A DNA stretch of 64,000 bases from Limonium bicolor (taxonomy: Eukaryota; Streptophyta; Magnoliopsida; Caryophyllales; Plumbaginaceae): the NCBI GenBank assembly GCA_023374045.1, contig CM041778.1, positions 369,370,831 through 369,434,830 of the forward strand. Direction: 5' to 3'. Position 1 is the stretch's first letter. Every line of letters starts with the position of its first letter. The position numbers were made by a program, and so were the translations under genes. The notes below the pieces were generated by a model. That model searched no databases. It was not told the origin of the DNA and saw nothing but the letters and a program-made list of their open reading frames with translations. Of the stretch, positions 25,251 through 36,212 are shown piece by piece.

Positions 25251-26875
25251 GCTGCTCAGAAGCCGTTGCCTTCGGTTGAGAAGCCTCCCACTGTGGAGAT
25301 GAAACCTCTACCCTCTCATCTTAAATATGCTTATTTGACTGATCCGTGCGTTCTACCTGTTATTATTTCTTCTTCCTTGACAGGTGCGCAAGAGGAAAGT
25401 CTGATGAGGGTGCTCCGAAACCATAAACGGGCTATCGGGTGGACTATAGCCGACATCAAAGGGATCAGCCCTCATTTCTGCACCCACCGGATATTCATGG
25501 AAGATGACTACAAGCCGTTGGTCCAACCTCAGAGGAGGTTAAATCCAATATGAAGGAGGTTGTAAAAAAGGAAGTTCTTAAACTGTTAGATGCGGGGATT
25601 ATCTATGCCATCTCCGACAGCAAATGGGTCAGCCCCGTGCAAGTGGTCCCAAAGAAAGGAGGCGTTACCGTCGTCCCCAACGAAAAAGGTGAGCTGGTGT
25701 CTCAGAGGACTACCAATGGTTGGAGAGTTTGTATCGATTACCGGAAACTGAACACCGCCACCAGAAAAGACCATTTCCCTCTCCCGTTCATTGATCAAAT
25801 GCTCGAGAGGTTGGCGGGACAAGACTATTACTGCTTTTTGGATGGATATTTGGGTTATCTCCAGATCCCTATAGCTCCTGAGGACTAGGAGAAGACGACA
25901 TTTACATGCCCTTATGGGACGTTTGCCTACACCCGGATGTCTTTCGGGCTTTGCAACGCCCCGGCCACCTTTCAGAGATGCATGATGGCAATCTTCTCCG
26001 ACTTCTTAGAAAAAAGTATTGAAGTCTTTATGGACGACTTCTCTGTCTTCAGCACCTCCTTCGACACTTGCTTGGACAACCTCGACGCTATATTGATCCG
26101 GTGTGAGGAGACAAATCTTGTGCTCAATTGGGAAAAATGCCATTTTATGGTAAAGAAGGAATTGTCTTGGGGCACAAGATCTCTTCAGAAGGTATTGAGG
26201 TAGACAAGGCTTAAATTGAAGTAATTGAAAAGCTACCTCCTCCAACATCAGTGAAAGACATTCGAAGCTTCTTGGGTCATGCCAGTTTCTACAGAAGGTT
26301 CATAAAAGATTCTCCAAAAAATCTCAAACCCTCTCTGCGACCTTTGGCCAAGGATGTTAAATTTGAATTCACCGAGAGTGCTTAGTGCCTTCAACACCCT
26401 CAAACAGTGCCTTATATCTGCACCTATCGTGGTTTCCCCCGATTGGAATTTACCGTTTGAGATCATGTGCGACGCTAGCGACTATACGGTGGGGGCGGTC
26501 CTTTGTCAGAAGAAGGAAAAGATATTGAGGAGTATCTACTACGCAAGTAGAACTCTCAATGATGCTCAAAAGAATTACGCCACCACCGAAAAGGAGCTGT
26601 TAGCTGTGGTTTTCGCCCTCAACAAATTCCGATCCTACCTCTTGGGCAGCAAGGTCGTGGTGCACACAGACCACTCAGCTCTGAAGTACTTGTTCAACAA
26701 AGGTGATGTGAGACCTAGACTTCTCCGATGGATTCTGCTTCTGCAGGAATTCGAGATAGAGATCCGGGATAAACCGGGTGTACAAAATGTAGTAGCTGAT
26801 CATCTGTCACGAATGGAGGTCCCTGATGATGGTGCACCAATCAATGAATTCTTCCCAGACGAGACATCTACATGA
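25251..26875 (+). pseudogene. Athila reverse transcriptase and RNase H
   Basis: RT motifs are visible in order: WVSPVQVVPKKGG, RVCIDYRKLN, FLDGYLGY, MSFGLCNAPATFQ and the catalytic FMDDFSVF (about 26030). RNase H follows with MCDASDYTVGAVL, ATTEKELLAVVFAL and HTDHSALKYLF. Breaks: a frameshift near 25548, an in-frame TAG at 25886-25888, a frameshift near 26160, a TAA near 26211, and a frameshift near 26385. The reading frame is the same before 26160 and after 26385, so the middle frame is a local excursion. Non-functional. Confidence 0.9.
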
Positions 26876-28190
26876 TTTCAGAGACCGGGACCCTTGGTAT
26901 GCGGACTTTGCAAATTATTTGGCAAGGGGAGTGGTCCCACCGGAGATGACCTATCAACAAAGAAAGAAATTCTTCTCCGACGTCAAGAGGTATTTCTGGG
27001 AGGACCCTTTTCTTTTCAAAGTTTGTACTGATGGGGTGATCCGGAGATGTGTGCCCATGAGTGAAGTGCAGGAAATTCTGATTCACTGTCACTCGGGTGA
27101 AGCCGGAGGACACCACGGTCCGGCACGAACAGCAGCCAAGGTTCTTCAAGCCGGGTTTTTCTGGAAAACCCTTCATAAGGACTGCCACTCGTTCGTTGCC
27201 TCCTGTGACCAATGTCAGAGGCTTGGGAACACCTCACGCAAGCATGAGATGCCGCTCAACATAATGATAGAGGTTGAGCCGTTTGATTTGTGGGGTATCG
27301 ATTTCATGGGCCCCTTCCCATCTTCTTGTTCCAACATGTTTATTCTTGTGGCGGTCGACTATGTGACCAAGTGGGTTGAAGCAATTGCAACCCCGACTAA
27401 TGACGCCAAAGTTGTGATCAAATTTCTGAAGAAAAATATTTTCACCCGGTTCGGGGTACCGCGAGCCATATTGAGTGATGGCGGGTCTCATTTTTGCAAC
27501 AAACAATTTGAAGCGCTGATGAGTAAATACAGAGTGAGACACAAGGTTGCCCTTCCTTATCACCCTCAATGTAATGGCCAAGCTGAGGTCACCAACAGAG
27601 AGCTTAAATGGATCCTCCAAAAGACTGTCAACTCCTCAAGGAAAGATTGGTCCATTAAGCTTGATGATGCATTGTGGGCATATATGACCGCCTACAAAAC
27701 TCCAATCGGTATGTCTCCGTTCCGGCTAGTTTATGGGAAGTCTTGTCACCTGCCGGTTGAATTAGCGCATAAGTCATATTGGGCGGTGAAGGCCCTCAAC
27801 TATGACCTCAAGAGCACCGGCGACAAGAGACGGTTCTAATTGACCGAGTTAGAAGAGATTCGGGAGGAAGCCTACGAAAATAACCGCATCTATAAAGAAA
27901 AGGCCACGAAATGGCATGATAAGATGATTATGAAGCGAGAGTTTCACGAAGGTGACCGGGTCCTCCTATACAACTCAAGGTTGAAGTTATTCCCCGGGAA
28001 GTTAAAATCTCATTGGGCTGGCCCTTTTACTGTCATAAAGGTCACCCCGTACGGAGCTTATGAGCTGAAGAATGTCAAAGGGGAGACTTTCATGGTCAAC
28101 GGTTCCCGGCTAAAGCATTATCATGGAGGTGACATCCAAAAAGTTGAAGCTCGGGCTCTTTACTTAAGAGACCCTCCAGGTTCCCTCTAA
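26868..28190 (+). pseudogene. Athila integrase
   Basis: A further frameshift near 26866 separates it from RNase H. The zinc-binding [12 protein letters not shown]...CDQC segment is at about 27085-27215. Catalytic positions of the D,D,E triad are in [17 protein letters not shown] and [14 protein letters not shown] at 27837-27839 cuts off the C-terminal region (ELEEIREEAYENN to LRDPPGSL), which continues in frame to 28190. There is no chromodomain, as expected for Athila. Confidence 0.9.
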
Positions 28191-28423
28191 CCCTCACTAT
28201 GGTCTAGCCAAAGACCTTAAAAAGACGGGCAGCTTTCCGGGAGACAACCCGGACTATTGTCACTTTTTCCTCGCATTATTTTCTCATTCGAGTTATGTTA
28301 GTTGTTTTTTTATTCTATGCTTTATTTATTGCTTGTTCTGGGTGTTTTTGCATGTTGAATCTGTTTGTGATTGATGATAAGTGTTGTGGGCAAGAAAACA
28401 AACATTTCGGTGAAATTCTGGTC

Positions 28424-28677
28424 TCGACCGACCTTAGGACCGAACTTGCAAGGTCGGTCGAGTCCCAGATTTCAAACCCGCCAAGCTACTGACTTCGACC
28501 GATCTTGCGACCGGACTTGCAAGGTCGGTCAGACCAAAAATTTTCAAACCCGAACCATTCTGGAATGGACCGCCCTTGCGACCGAACTTACACGGTCGGT
28601 CGGAGTGAAATTTTTTGAAATCAAACCCTTCTGGAATGGACCGGCCTTGCGACCGGACTTGCAAGGTCAGTCCGGCT
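28424..28677 (+). repeat. Array of four short inverted repeats in the Athila interior
   Basis: Units at 28424-28461, 28496-28532, 28567-28604 and 28638-28677 each pair a (C)CGACCTTGC-like arm with a GCAAGGTCGG-like arm around a GACCGGACTT-type loop. The same motif occurs three times in each LTR, making ten copies in one element. Confidence 0.9.
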
Positions 28678-29764
28678 AAAAATTTTGAAAAAAAAAAGAC
28701 GCAAAGCGCAGCGTTTTAAAAATTCTTCTTTTCTTTCCCTCTTCTTTTTCCTTTCTTCCTTTCTCCTTCTCCGACTCCCTCTACCTCCATCGCCATTACC
28801 ACCCTCCTTCTCCCTCCTCTCCGCGCGCCCAGCACCCCTCACCACCACCCACCACTTCCGTAGCCCCCCACCACAGCCACTCCGCCGACCGCCGCTTCGC
28901 GCGCCTCCGTCATACCATACCACACGCCCCGCCTCCGCAACAGAACCCGCAGGCCGCAGCCACCAGCCCGAAACCCTAAATCGCCCACCCTTCCCCAATT
29001 CGATTTTAACCACCAATTTGTCCATTTTTCATGCTCCAATCTTGTTACATTCCATCAAGGTATATTTTTCTACCCCTAATGTATCACTTTTTACAATTTT
29101 CATGCAAGTTCCACTTTGGCCAAAATTCAAGTCGAACCAAACCGGGCCTTATGTGACATTTTCTGATTTTTGCAAGAATGGTGATTTGAATCGCTTCTAA
29201 TTGTTACTTACCGGGTTTTGTATGGAAAATGAGAAGAAACTAGGGGGAATTGGGAGGTTTTGGTTTACAAATTATGTCCATATCCTCAGTTGCATTATAG
29301 TTGCTTTGGTCACAAAATGACATGGTTAAGCTGTGTTGCTTGGTGGTGGCTTCGGGTAGAATATTTGTCGATTTATTATGCTTAAATCAACTGTTGTCGC
29401 ACCCTTTTGGATTGAACATCGTTATGGCCTATAGTGACCCATTTTGGTGAAATAGCACCGTTGTGATCAGGAAATCCTTGTGACTGATATTTATGCATTG
29501 GCTTGTTAATGGTTATGCGCGGTGAACTGCATGACACACCTTCTGGTGAAATTGAGGAGGTTCTTAGAACCGAGGAATGATAGAAAAACAGGGGGGGCTC
29601 TGGCAAATTTTTCCACACAACTGTCGTTTCTTTTGCTCTTCCATGTGCTTCTTGCTTCATATTGTGCTACTTCTTTATTGTCATCGTACTTGTTTTCTCA
29701 CACTTCCATGGTTGTTATTTTTGTTGTTTCTGTTTTGCATTTTTTTTTTTTATCTGTTTTGCAG
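28678..29764 (+). other. GC/CT-rich leader and probable intron before ORF3
   Basis: From 28730 to 29040 the sequence is strongly C/T- and GC-rich, unlike the AT-rich surroundings, and looks like a plant 5' leader. A donor AAG|GTATAT lies at 29059/29060. A long pyrimidine run with TTTTGCAG ends at 29764, three bases before the ORF3 ATG (29768). A spliced subgenomic RNA for ORF3 would explain this; env-like genes of some Athila relatives are thought to be expressed by splicing. Inference only. Confidence 0.45.
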
Positions 29765-29767
29765 ACC

Positions 29768-31014
29768 ATGGCCCATCGACCCCGTCGTGCGAGGAGACAG
29801 GTCGCTGCCCCCGAACCAGAGCCAGAATTTCCTAATGCACTTCTCGACGGCATCTTCATCAGCGCAGATGCCCGAAGCTGGTTCAACTCTCATAGACGGA
29901 GGGAGATAGTTCAGGAGTGCGCGGTGGACCCGGCGCTCGAGGCGGACCTGCAGCTCAGGCCTTATCTTGAGGCCATCGGGTGGGGCTGCTTACTCACCAT
30001 GGGGGGGGGCCCTACTACCCTCGACACATCAAAGAATTTTATGCCAACGCTACGGCAGACCAGAGGGCGCGCGAGGTCAACTCCTTCATCAATGGTGTGC
30101 CCATCTTCATTCGGAGGCTGGACGTCCACACATTCTTCATCTGCCACGGGACGACCTCCAGCACTCCAAGTGCATCCACCAGGCCGACCTTAATGCCAGC
30201 TGACGTCACTACCTCAACACCCTCCCGGTTCAGACGCGTCGCAAGAACCAAGACGGGACCGACGTTCGGCTCACCATGACCCTGACGATGATCGATGATC
30301 CGGTGAGACGCATCATGCTCGCTCTGCTCCACCACAACCTTCTACCTCGGGATAGCAAGGACCTCAACGCCACCGACTGCTACCTGATGGACTACATGGT
30401 GGCACCGGACCCGACAAGCCCCTCTCCCTCTCCGATCTCTTCATGGCCCACCTCTGTCACATCATTGAGAAGAAGGATACCCACCACTTGGGTTTCCCAC
30501 ATTTTCTACAGAGAGGATGTTTGCTCGCTTCGGAGTCGAGCCCCGAGCGGATGAGGTGGCGACCTTGCCTATGGACCCTATCTCTGCCACCACTCTGCGG
30601 AAGATGGGTTTTATTCGCGAGGACGACGGGTGGCACAAGGCCATCGCTGAGCCTAGGCCGAGCCGGGGTGCCTCCTCCTCTTCCGGTGCCTCCACTTCCG
30701 GTGCCTCCTCTTCCACTGCTGCACCCGGCCCGTTCCTCGCCCTGCCTCCCCCACTACCGACCGGAGCGGTGACCCCGGAGCAGCTCGCGTTGTTCGAGAG
30801 GCAGATGGCTGAGCACCGGCGTCTCATGGAGGAGCACCAGCGCCAGATGGACGCACAGTGGCAGTACATTCGCGAGCAGGCGGCGCGTGGTGGTGCACCC
30901 CCCAGTAGCCCTCTTCCTATCCCGGGATACCCTGCCGTTGTTTCTCTGTTATTTCATCTATCTTTCTTTGGGCTGTTAGACTATGTTAAGATATTTCTGA
31001 TGTTTGTACTTTAA
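29768..31014 (+). pseudogene. Athila ORF3 (ATHILA/plant-transposon-protein type), broken
   Basis: The start MAHRPRRARRQVAAP is basic. Later segments include YYPRHIKEFYANATADQRA, MIDDPVRRIMLALLHHNLLP and, from 30517, a C-terminal part with serine/alanine and proline runs followed by a charged helix (MAEHRRLMEEHQRQMDAQW). The position between pol and the 3' LTR is that of the env-like or ORF1-type gene of Athila elements. The frame changes at a run of nine G at 30001-30009 and at least three more times before 30517. The function of the intact protein is not established. Confidence 0.7.
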
Positions 31015-31466
31015 ACTCCTTTCCTTTCTCGTACTTGTACTGATATTTTGCGCTATGGTGCTTTCGCACCTTATTGACTACTCTGATCTGGGACTCATTT
31101 TGTGTGAGTCCCCTTTGATTATCTAACTACGGCATTAACACGAATTCTCTGGAATCCATGTTGCGCCCCTACTTTCTTTTTGGTTTTGCATTGTAGATAT
31201 ACCAACTGAACTCGAGAACAACCCAGAGTGAGTTAGGAGAAATACAAGAGAACCTCTTGTCAAGTTTTCCTAGGCCCTTCGTCGGAGCTAGCGCGTACCT
31301 GCATATGCACACTGGCAAGTGTGGGGGAAAACCACCAACTCCATTTTCTCAGGGGAGTACTAGTTCTCTCCACTTATCCACTTTATACAATGCAACACTC
31401 TTTCTCATAACTTCATGCAAAGTGCGACCAAAAGGCCCTTCTGTGTTTTTCCATCCGCTTTCCTTT

Positions 31467-31504
31467 GAACAATGAGGACATTGTCCCATTCAAGTGTGGG
31501 GGAA
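31467..31504 (+). promoter_or_regulatory. Internal hairpin plus polypurine-like box
   Basis: GAACAATG-AGGA-CATTGTCC (31467-31486) can fold with seven of eight pairs. Five bases later comes AAGTGTGGGGGAA. The same module exists in elements X (35081-35117, minus) and Z (63657-63696, minus). Confidence 0.6.
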
Positions 31505-32174
31505 ACGACCTTTTCTTGTTGATGCACTACAAAATTTTCTCATATTTATCTATAGCTTCATGGAGGAGTTATGTTATAGTAAGCAAGTTTTTCTTTGAAT
31601 TCTTGGAATTTTTCACCGAACTTTTTTTTCAAAGGTTCTCTCTTGGGGAGCACTTATGTGCGGTGCAATTATAATTCCATTTCGTGATGAATTTTTATTG
31701 CTTAAGGGTTCCTTCTACCTTCTCATCTAGGGATTGCTAAGGGGTGCTTCCTTGTAAAAAAAAAAAAGAGACAAAAAGGACCTTGAGAGACACCATAGGT
31801 AACCAGCAAATGAGAGTGAGTGTTCATTGAAGCAAGGCGAAATGCCAATTTACCTCTTCTCATCTCTTGTTGCAAAAGTGAATCAACTGTAAATCTCTAT
31901 TTTTCCTTTTGTTTTCCCTCAATGCCCATTCTTGAGAGAAGTTGGCCATGGTAAAAGTTCTCCAAGTTCCATAATTTGTAAGAACTCGGAAGCACTCTAG
32001 ATCATACCCCGAAACTCTATATTTTCATTTGCCCTAAGCACACCATGTCATCATGAGAAGGTTGGTTGCACTCCTCTTGAGGTTTTTCACAAATTTTGCT
32101 CACTTGAATTCAAGAACTCATCTAAACACTTGCTTGCTTTAAACGCTCCTTCTTGTCGTGGGTCCTTAGCTAAT

Positions 32175-32213
32175 TTTGCTTGAGGACAAGCAAATGGGTA
32201 AGTGTGGGGGAGT
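32175..32213 (+). promoter_or_regulatory. Terminal hairpin plus polypurine tract
   Basis: TTTGCTTG-AGGA-CAAGCAAA (32175-32194) is a perfect 8-bp stem with an AGGA loop. Five bases later AAGTGTGGGGGAG (32200-32212) forms the tract priming plus-strand synthesis next to the LTR (32214). Confidence 0.7.
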
Positions 32214-33581
32214 TGATAAGTGGTGAAATAGTGCTCTCTCAAGGGTTTTATTCGTTGTCATTTTATTTGGCGCATGACTTATATCACCACTTTATGGAGT
32301 ATTTTTGTGTTTATTAGTGACCTTATACTTTTGGCATGTTCGAATAGGTAAATACTCATTTGAGTACATTTTGAGAGCTTAATATGAGAATGCATCAATG
32401 TTCGAGCACCTCGGGAAGGATGCCTAGCCAACGGGAAGCATCGGGAGAATTCCGGCACAAGAAAAATGACATTCTGGGGCCGACCGACCTTGCGACCGAA
32501 CTTGCAAGGTCGGTCCGGCTCTGTTCAAGCCGTCCCAAAACTCACTGGAATCGACCGAACTTGCAAGGTCGGTCGAGCTTAAAAACCCGTCACGTGTTTC
32601 CGCCTAAAAGAGTCCGACCGACCTTGCGACCGGACTTGCAAGGTCGGTCGGACGGAAATTTTTGCCCAGAAATTGCTGTTAAAAGGCTACACTTGGGGGC
32701 TTCCTTCCCCATCATCCAATACACCCGACTCCAACCCTAAACAGACGAGAGAGAGGCGGAAAATAGAGGAGAAAAGAAGAGGAGAAAAGAAGAGAAGAAA
32801 GGAGGAAGAAGAAAGTGAAGATTTCTACCTCCATTGAAGCTTCGGAGCTCCTCTAATGGCTAATTCTTCCTTCTCCTTGCTCTTTCCTTTAGCTATGTCT
32901 GAGTAATTCCATTTGTATCCTAGGATGAGGGTTTGAACCCATTTTGCTCATTGAATGCTAGAAACCTAACTCATTAATTATTCTCGTTTTATTCCCTTCA
33001 ATATAAATTAATGCACTAAACTGATCTCTTATTGCATTTATGGTGGTTTCATTCAATATTTGAGCTTGAGTTTGGAACTAGACCAAGAAGGGAGTAAACC
33101 CTAACTTTTGCTTTCTTGATTCTGGAAGTGAATGCTTGGGCTATTGTTTAAGAGTGCTTGCTTAATGCTATTTGATGACTTGAACCTCCTTTAATAAAGG
33201 GGTTTGATTATTTAGGTAAGAATTGGATTTCCCATGATTTGGGGATTCATGAGCTAAACTCTAATAGGCACTGAGATGATGAGTTATGGTTTTGAAGTTC
33301 TTTGAGTGAATTAGGTGATTCCCACTATCCTAGGGTACTCTCCCCATCCATTCCATACACAAACATTTTACTGTTTTTATTGCATTTCAGTTAACAAACA
33401 ACCAAGCTTGCCTCTGGCTAAACCCCTATTTTGTTGTTTATTTGCACTTAACTATTATACCGAATCTTGGGATTTAGAAACCAATTTCCTTGTGGATACG
33501 ACACTTGTTTTATTACAACGAATTGGGTGCACTTGCCCGTTTTAGCTAGGTTTAATTACTATGTTTGTAATTTTCCCAACA
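32214..33581 (+). repeat. Athila 3' LTR (1368 bp)
   Basis: Same ends and length as the 5' LTR. Unit 1 of the inverted-repeat array (32479-32520) is complete here, while unit 2 (32551-32577) has lost 12 nt, the reverse of the 5' LTR. Confidence 0.95.
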
Positions 33582-33586
33582 ATAAG

Positions 33587-34176
33587 TAGCGAACGATTTA
33601 TCGTTTTAACAAAATATTTATCTTTTGTTTCTGATAGAAAACGTCACGAGAGCCGCCTGATTTGCTGCATTCGGACTTGTGTCCGCATGAGCAAGTCTGG
33701 ACGTCTTTGTGTGTGTCACGCAAGACTTTTCTTCTGTGTGGTGTGTCCGGCCCTGTGTCTGGCTAAGTCACCTGGACGTCTCACAATGCTGTCCGACCCA
33801 ACTTGTCCGGACGTAAGTCCGGACGTCTTTGTATTTCGTCCACGCTGGATTTCTCGACTCGTGTCCGGACATGACTTGGAAATCTCTCGGCACTTGTCCG
33901 ACCTTGCAGGTTTGGACAAGAGTCCGGACATAACTTCGACGGACCTAGATTCTTCGTTTTAGCTCTGTTTTGCTCCCTGTATGTTGCGTTGAAATCCTCA
34001 TGAAGAATTCTATGCATTTCCTAGACTTTTAACTCCATTAGACACATAAAATGCATCAGTTCACAACAAAAAATAAATCTAAGGAAAAAAATATGATAAG
34101 TGAGAAATACGACATGAATTGTTATGAAAATAGGAAAAAATTAAAGCCATAAAATAGATGTATTTTGCACTTATCA
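33587..34176 (-). repeat. Element X 3' LTR, proximal part
   Basis: Continues element X after the Athila insertion. On the minus strand it starts TGATAAGTGC at 34176. It is rich in GTCCGGAC-type palindromic pieces at 33675-33930. The first 180 bp match 42904-43078 of the other LTR. Confidence 0.85.
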
Positions 34177-34195
34177 CACTTCCTCACACTTAGCT

Positions 34196-34215
34196 TTTTC
34201 TTGTCCTCAAGCAAA
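34196..34215 (-). promoter_or_regulatory. Element X hairpin beside its polypurine tract
   Basis: On the minus strand, TTTGCTTG-AGGA-CAAGAAAA pairs in seven of eight positions. Four bases separate it from AAGTGTGAGG. Homologous in position and form to 32175-32194. Confidence 0.6.
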
Positions 34216-35080
34216 TAGAGAATAAAACTATCTTTAAGGCCGTAGTACCGAACCCCAGGATCAAACAGATGCAAAACATAAAGCAAGCAAAGTGACAATC
34301 AATAGAATAGTTCTGCTCTCGGTTGTAGGTTTTCGCAATCAGTGAAAAAGAATGATTTTAAAAGCATGGAGAAGTTAGACTATAAAATCTGAATATAGAT
34401 TAACTTGGGAACTTCCACCATTTCTTTCCTCTAACCTTTGGATGACAAGGGGTGTGAAGTAATGCCTTATTCCACGATACCTTTCAAACCACGTACTCAT
34501 GATCAAAAACAAAAAATTAAACTACAATTAACTTTTTCACATGCAAAAACATTCTCCTTCAAGAGATATATACAAAACAAACGAATTATTATGAATTGCA
34601 GAGTAATTATTCCGTAACCCAGACTTTTCTCTCTATCCCTGTAACGGTGTTGGGCCAACTATCGTGGATCCCGAGACCTTAGGTAGATAGGTGTTAAGGC
34701 ACCCCTAGGACTTAATATCTGGATAGACGAGGCCTGCTTTTGTTCGGAAAGTTTTTGATCAGCGGAGTACCTTGCCTTATCCTTTCATTCCAAACTTTAA
34801 CATCATTTCCAAAATCCCAAGATAAACTAATTCAGTTTCCACAATCAACTAATCCATCTAATTTCAGTGAAACAGTTTAATTTGAAATAAAACTATATAT
34901 ACAAACAACCTAAAGCAGAAAGATTCTTGAGGTGGTCACCACGCTCGATTTCCAAAATTTGTGCAAAACTTTTCACCCAAGAATTCAATATTTATAATAA
35001 CTGAGAGAAGTGATTCTCTTAAAGCAAGAAGACAATAAAAAACAAGTGTAACTGACATATTTTCAGGGAAAGGTCTATAC

Positions 35081-35117
35081 TTCCTCACAGTTAAGAGGAG
35101 CAATGTCCCCATTGTTC
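35081..35117 (-). promoter_or_regulatory. Element X internal hairpin plus purine box
   Basis: On the minus strand, GAACAATG-GGGA-CATTGCTC pairs in seven of eight positions, followed after five bases by AACTGTGAGGAA. Counterpart of 31467-31504. Confidence 0.55.
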
Positions 35118-36212
35118 AAAAATAAAAATCAAGAAAAGACCTTTCAAAATATGACATACTCATGAAGAATTTCATTTAGGACCATAAGGACTGACATAAA
35201 AATAAACTTTAAGCATAAAAGTCAAGATAGGATGAACATAAACATTAAAAATAAGGAGAAACTGAAAACTCCCCTGATATCGTAGATTGAGGAAGGCTCC
35301 CTTCCTCACACTTAAGCTCGAACAAAGGGGGTAGCGTTCCTCACACTTGCGTTCAAGCAAGTGTCCAGCCTTGGGGGTACATCAAACACCATGATAAAAA
35401 TTTCACTTGTGTTCCACTCAGAAGACCAGGTGTGAATGGTTCTTCTTCCTCAAATTCAAGGACATAAATGTCCTCCTTCTGTTGTTGAGGCTCCTGGGGG
35501 CAAGGTTGAAATTGTTGACCAGTTGGCGGCGGTGCTTTCTCCTCAGATTCAAGGATGTAAACATTCTCTGTTGGTTGTTGTAGAGACTTAACATTATAAT
35601 CCTGCTGGTAGACAACTTCAGAGGGAGATTCAACTTCTTCAATGTCTTTGGAATAAACCACATCAGGTACCTCCACTGGTTCGCAGACGGATTAGAAAAG
35701 ATATTCTCAATCACTGGATAGTCGGGTTGAGTCGACGTTGGGGGGGGAGGGCAATATAACTCTTCAGCATTGTAACATCTCTTTTATTAAACCCTAAATA
35801 ATACTATTAAACATAAAATTATTATATGATTATGAATTTAATAATAAGATTTAAAAGTCAATAAATCTTGGAAAATTTTCAAGACACTCCAATTATATTA
35901 AAAGATTTTAGAAATATTTGGAGCATTGATTTGAATCATAAAAGTCAATATAAAATCATAGAAACCTTAAAGCTTCTTAAGCCTTGCTAGGGTTGACTTT
36001 AGAATGGTCAAACCAGCCCATGAAACCTATATCAATAACAATATTATGGAAAACCAAGAATATTGATAATAAGAAAGTTAAAAATGGATCATCCTAGCTC
36101 AAGATATGATCTAAGGAAGTTTAGAGCCAAAATTTTGAAATTTGCTACGTGGCTAGGGTTTCCTGGCTCAGCCCCTAACACAGCCGCGTGCCTCAAGAGT
36201 GTCGTGCTGCAG

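Larger units (their letters stand above)
31015..32213 (+). other. Athila 3' untranslated region
   Basis: Non-coding, with three copies of the purine box AAGTGTGGGGGA (31317, 31492 and 32200), the last being the polypurine tract beside the 3' LTR. Two of them are preceded by (A/G)GGA-loop hairpins. Confidence 0.75.
21056..33581 (+). mobile_element. Athila-type Ty3 retrotransposon, full length but coding-dead
   Basis: Two 1368-bp LTRs, a tRNA-Asp primer site, gag, protease, RT, RNase H, integrase, an extra ORF3 and a polypurine tract occur in Athila order. The 5-bp target duplication ATAAG is exact (21051-21055 and 33582-33586), and the empty target is preserved in the other LTR of element X at 42899-42903. 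Coding regions carry several frameshifts and stop codons, so no intact polyprotein remains. Confidence 0.95.
34177..35770 (-). pseudogene. Element X interior, 3' part with acidic gag-like frame
   Basis: Adjacent to the LTR is AAGTGTGAGGAAGTG (minus, 34177-34193), the polypurine tract, with further AAGTGTGAGG-type boxes at 35081-35092, 35301-35316 and 35338-35350. A minus-strand frame at 35353-35714 encodes an acidic, glutamine-rich stretch with a repeated (I/V)Y(V/I)LE(S/F)EE motif. It probably continued the frame at 40919-41461 before element Y entered. No pol domain occurs, so X depended on another element for movement. Confidence 0.55.

Noticed and set aside
28685..29200. 171-codon frame in the GC-rich leader before ORF3
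   Set aside because: It begins in an A-run, is low-complexity (S/L/P/T) and crosses the likely intron donor; more likely an untranslated leader.
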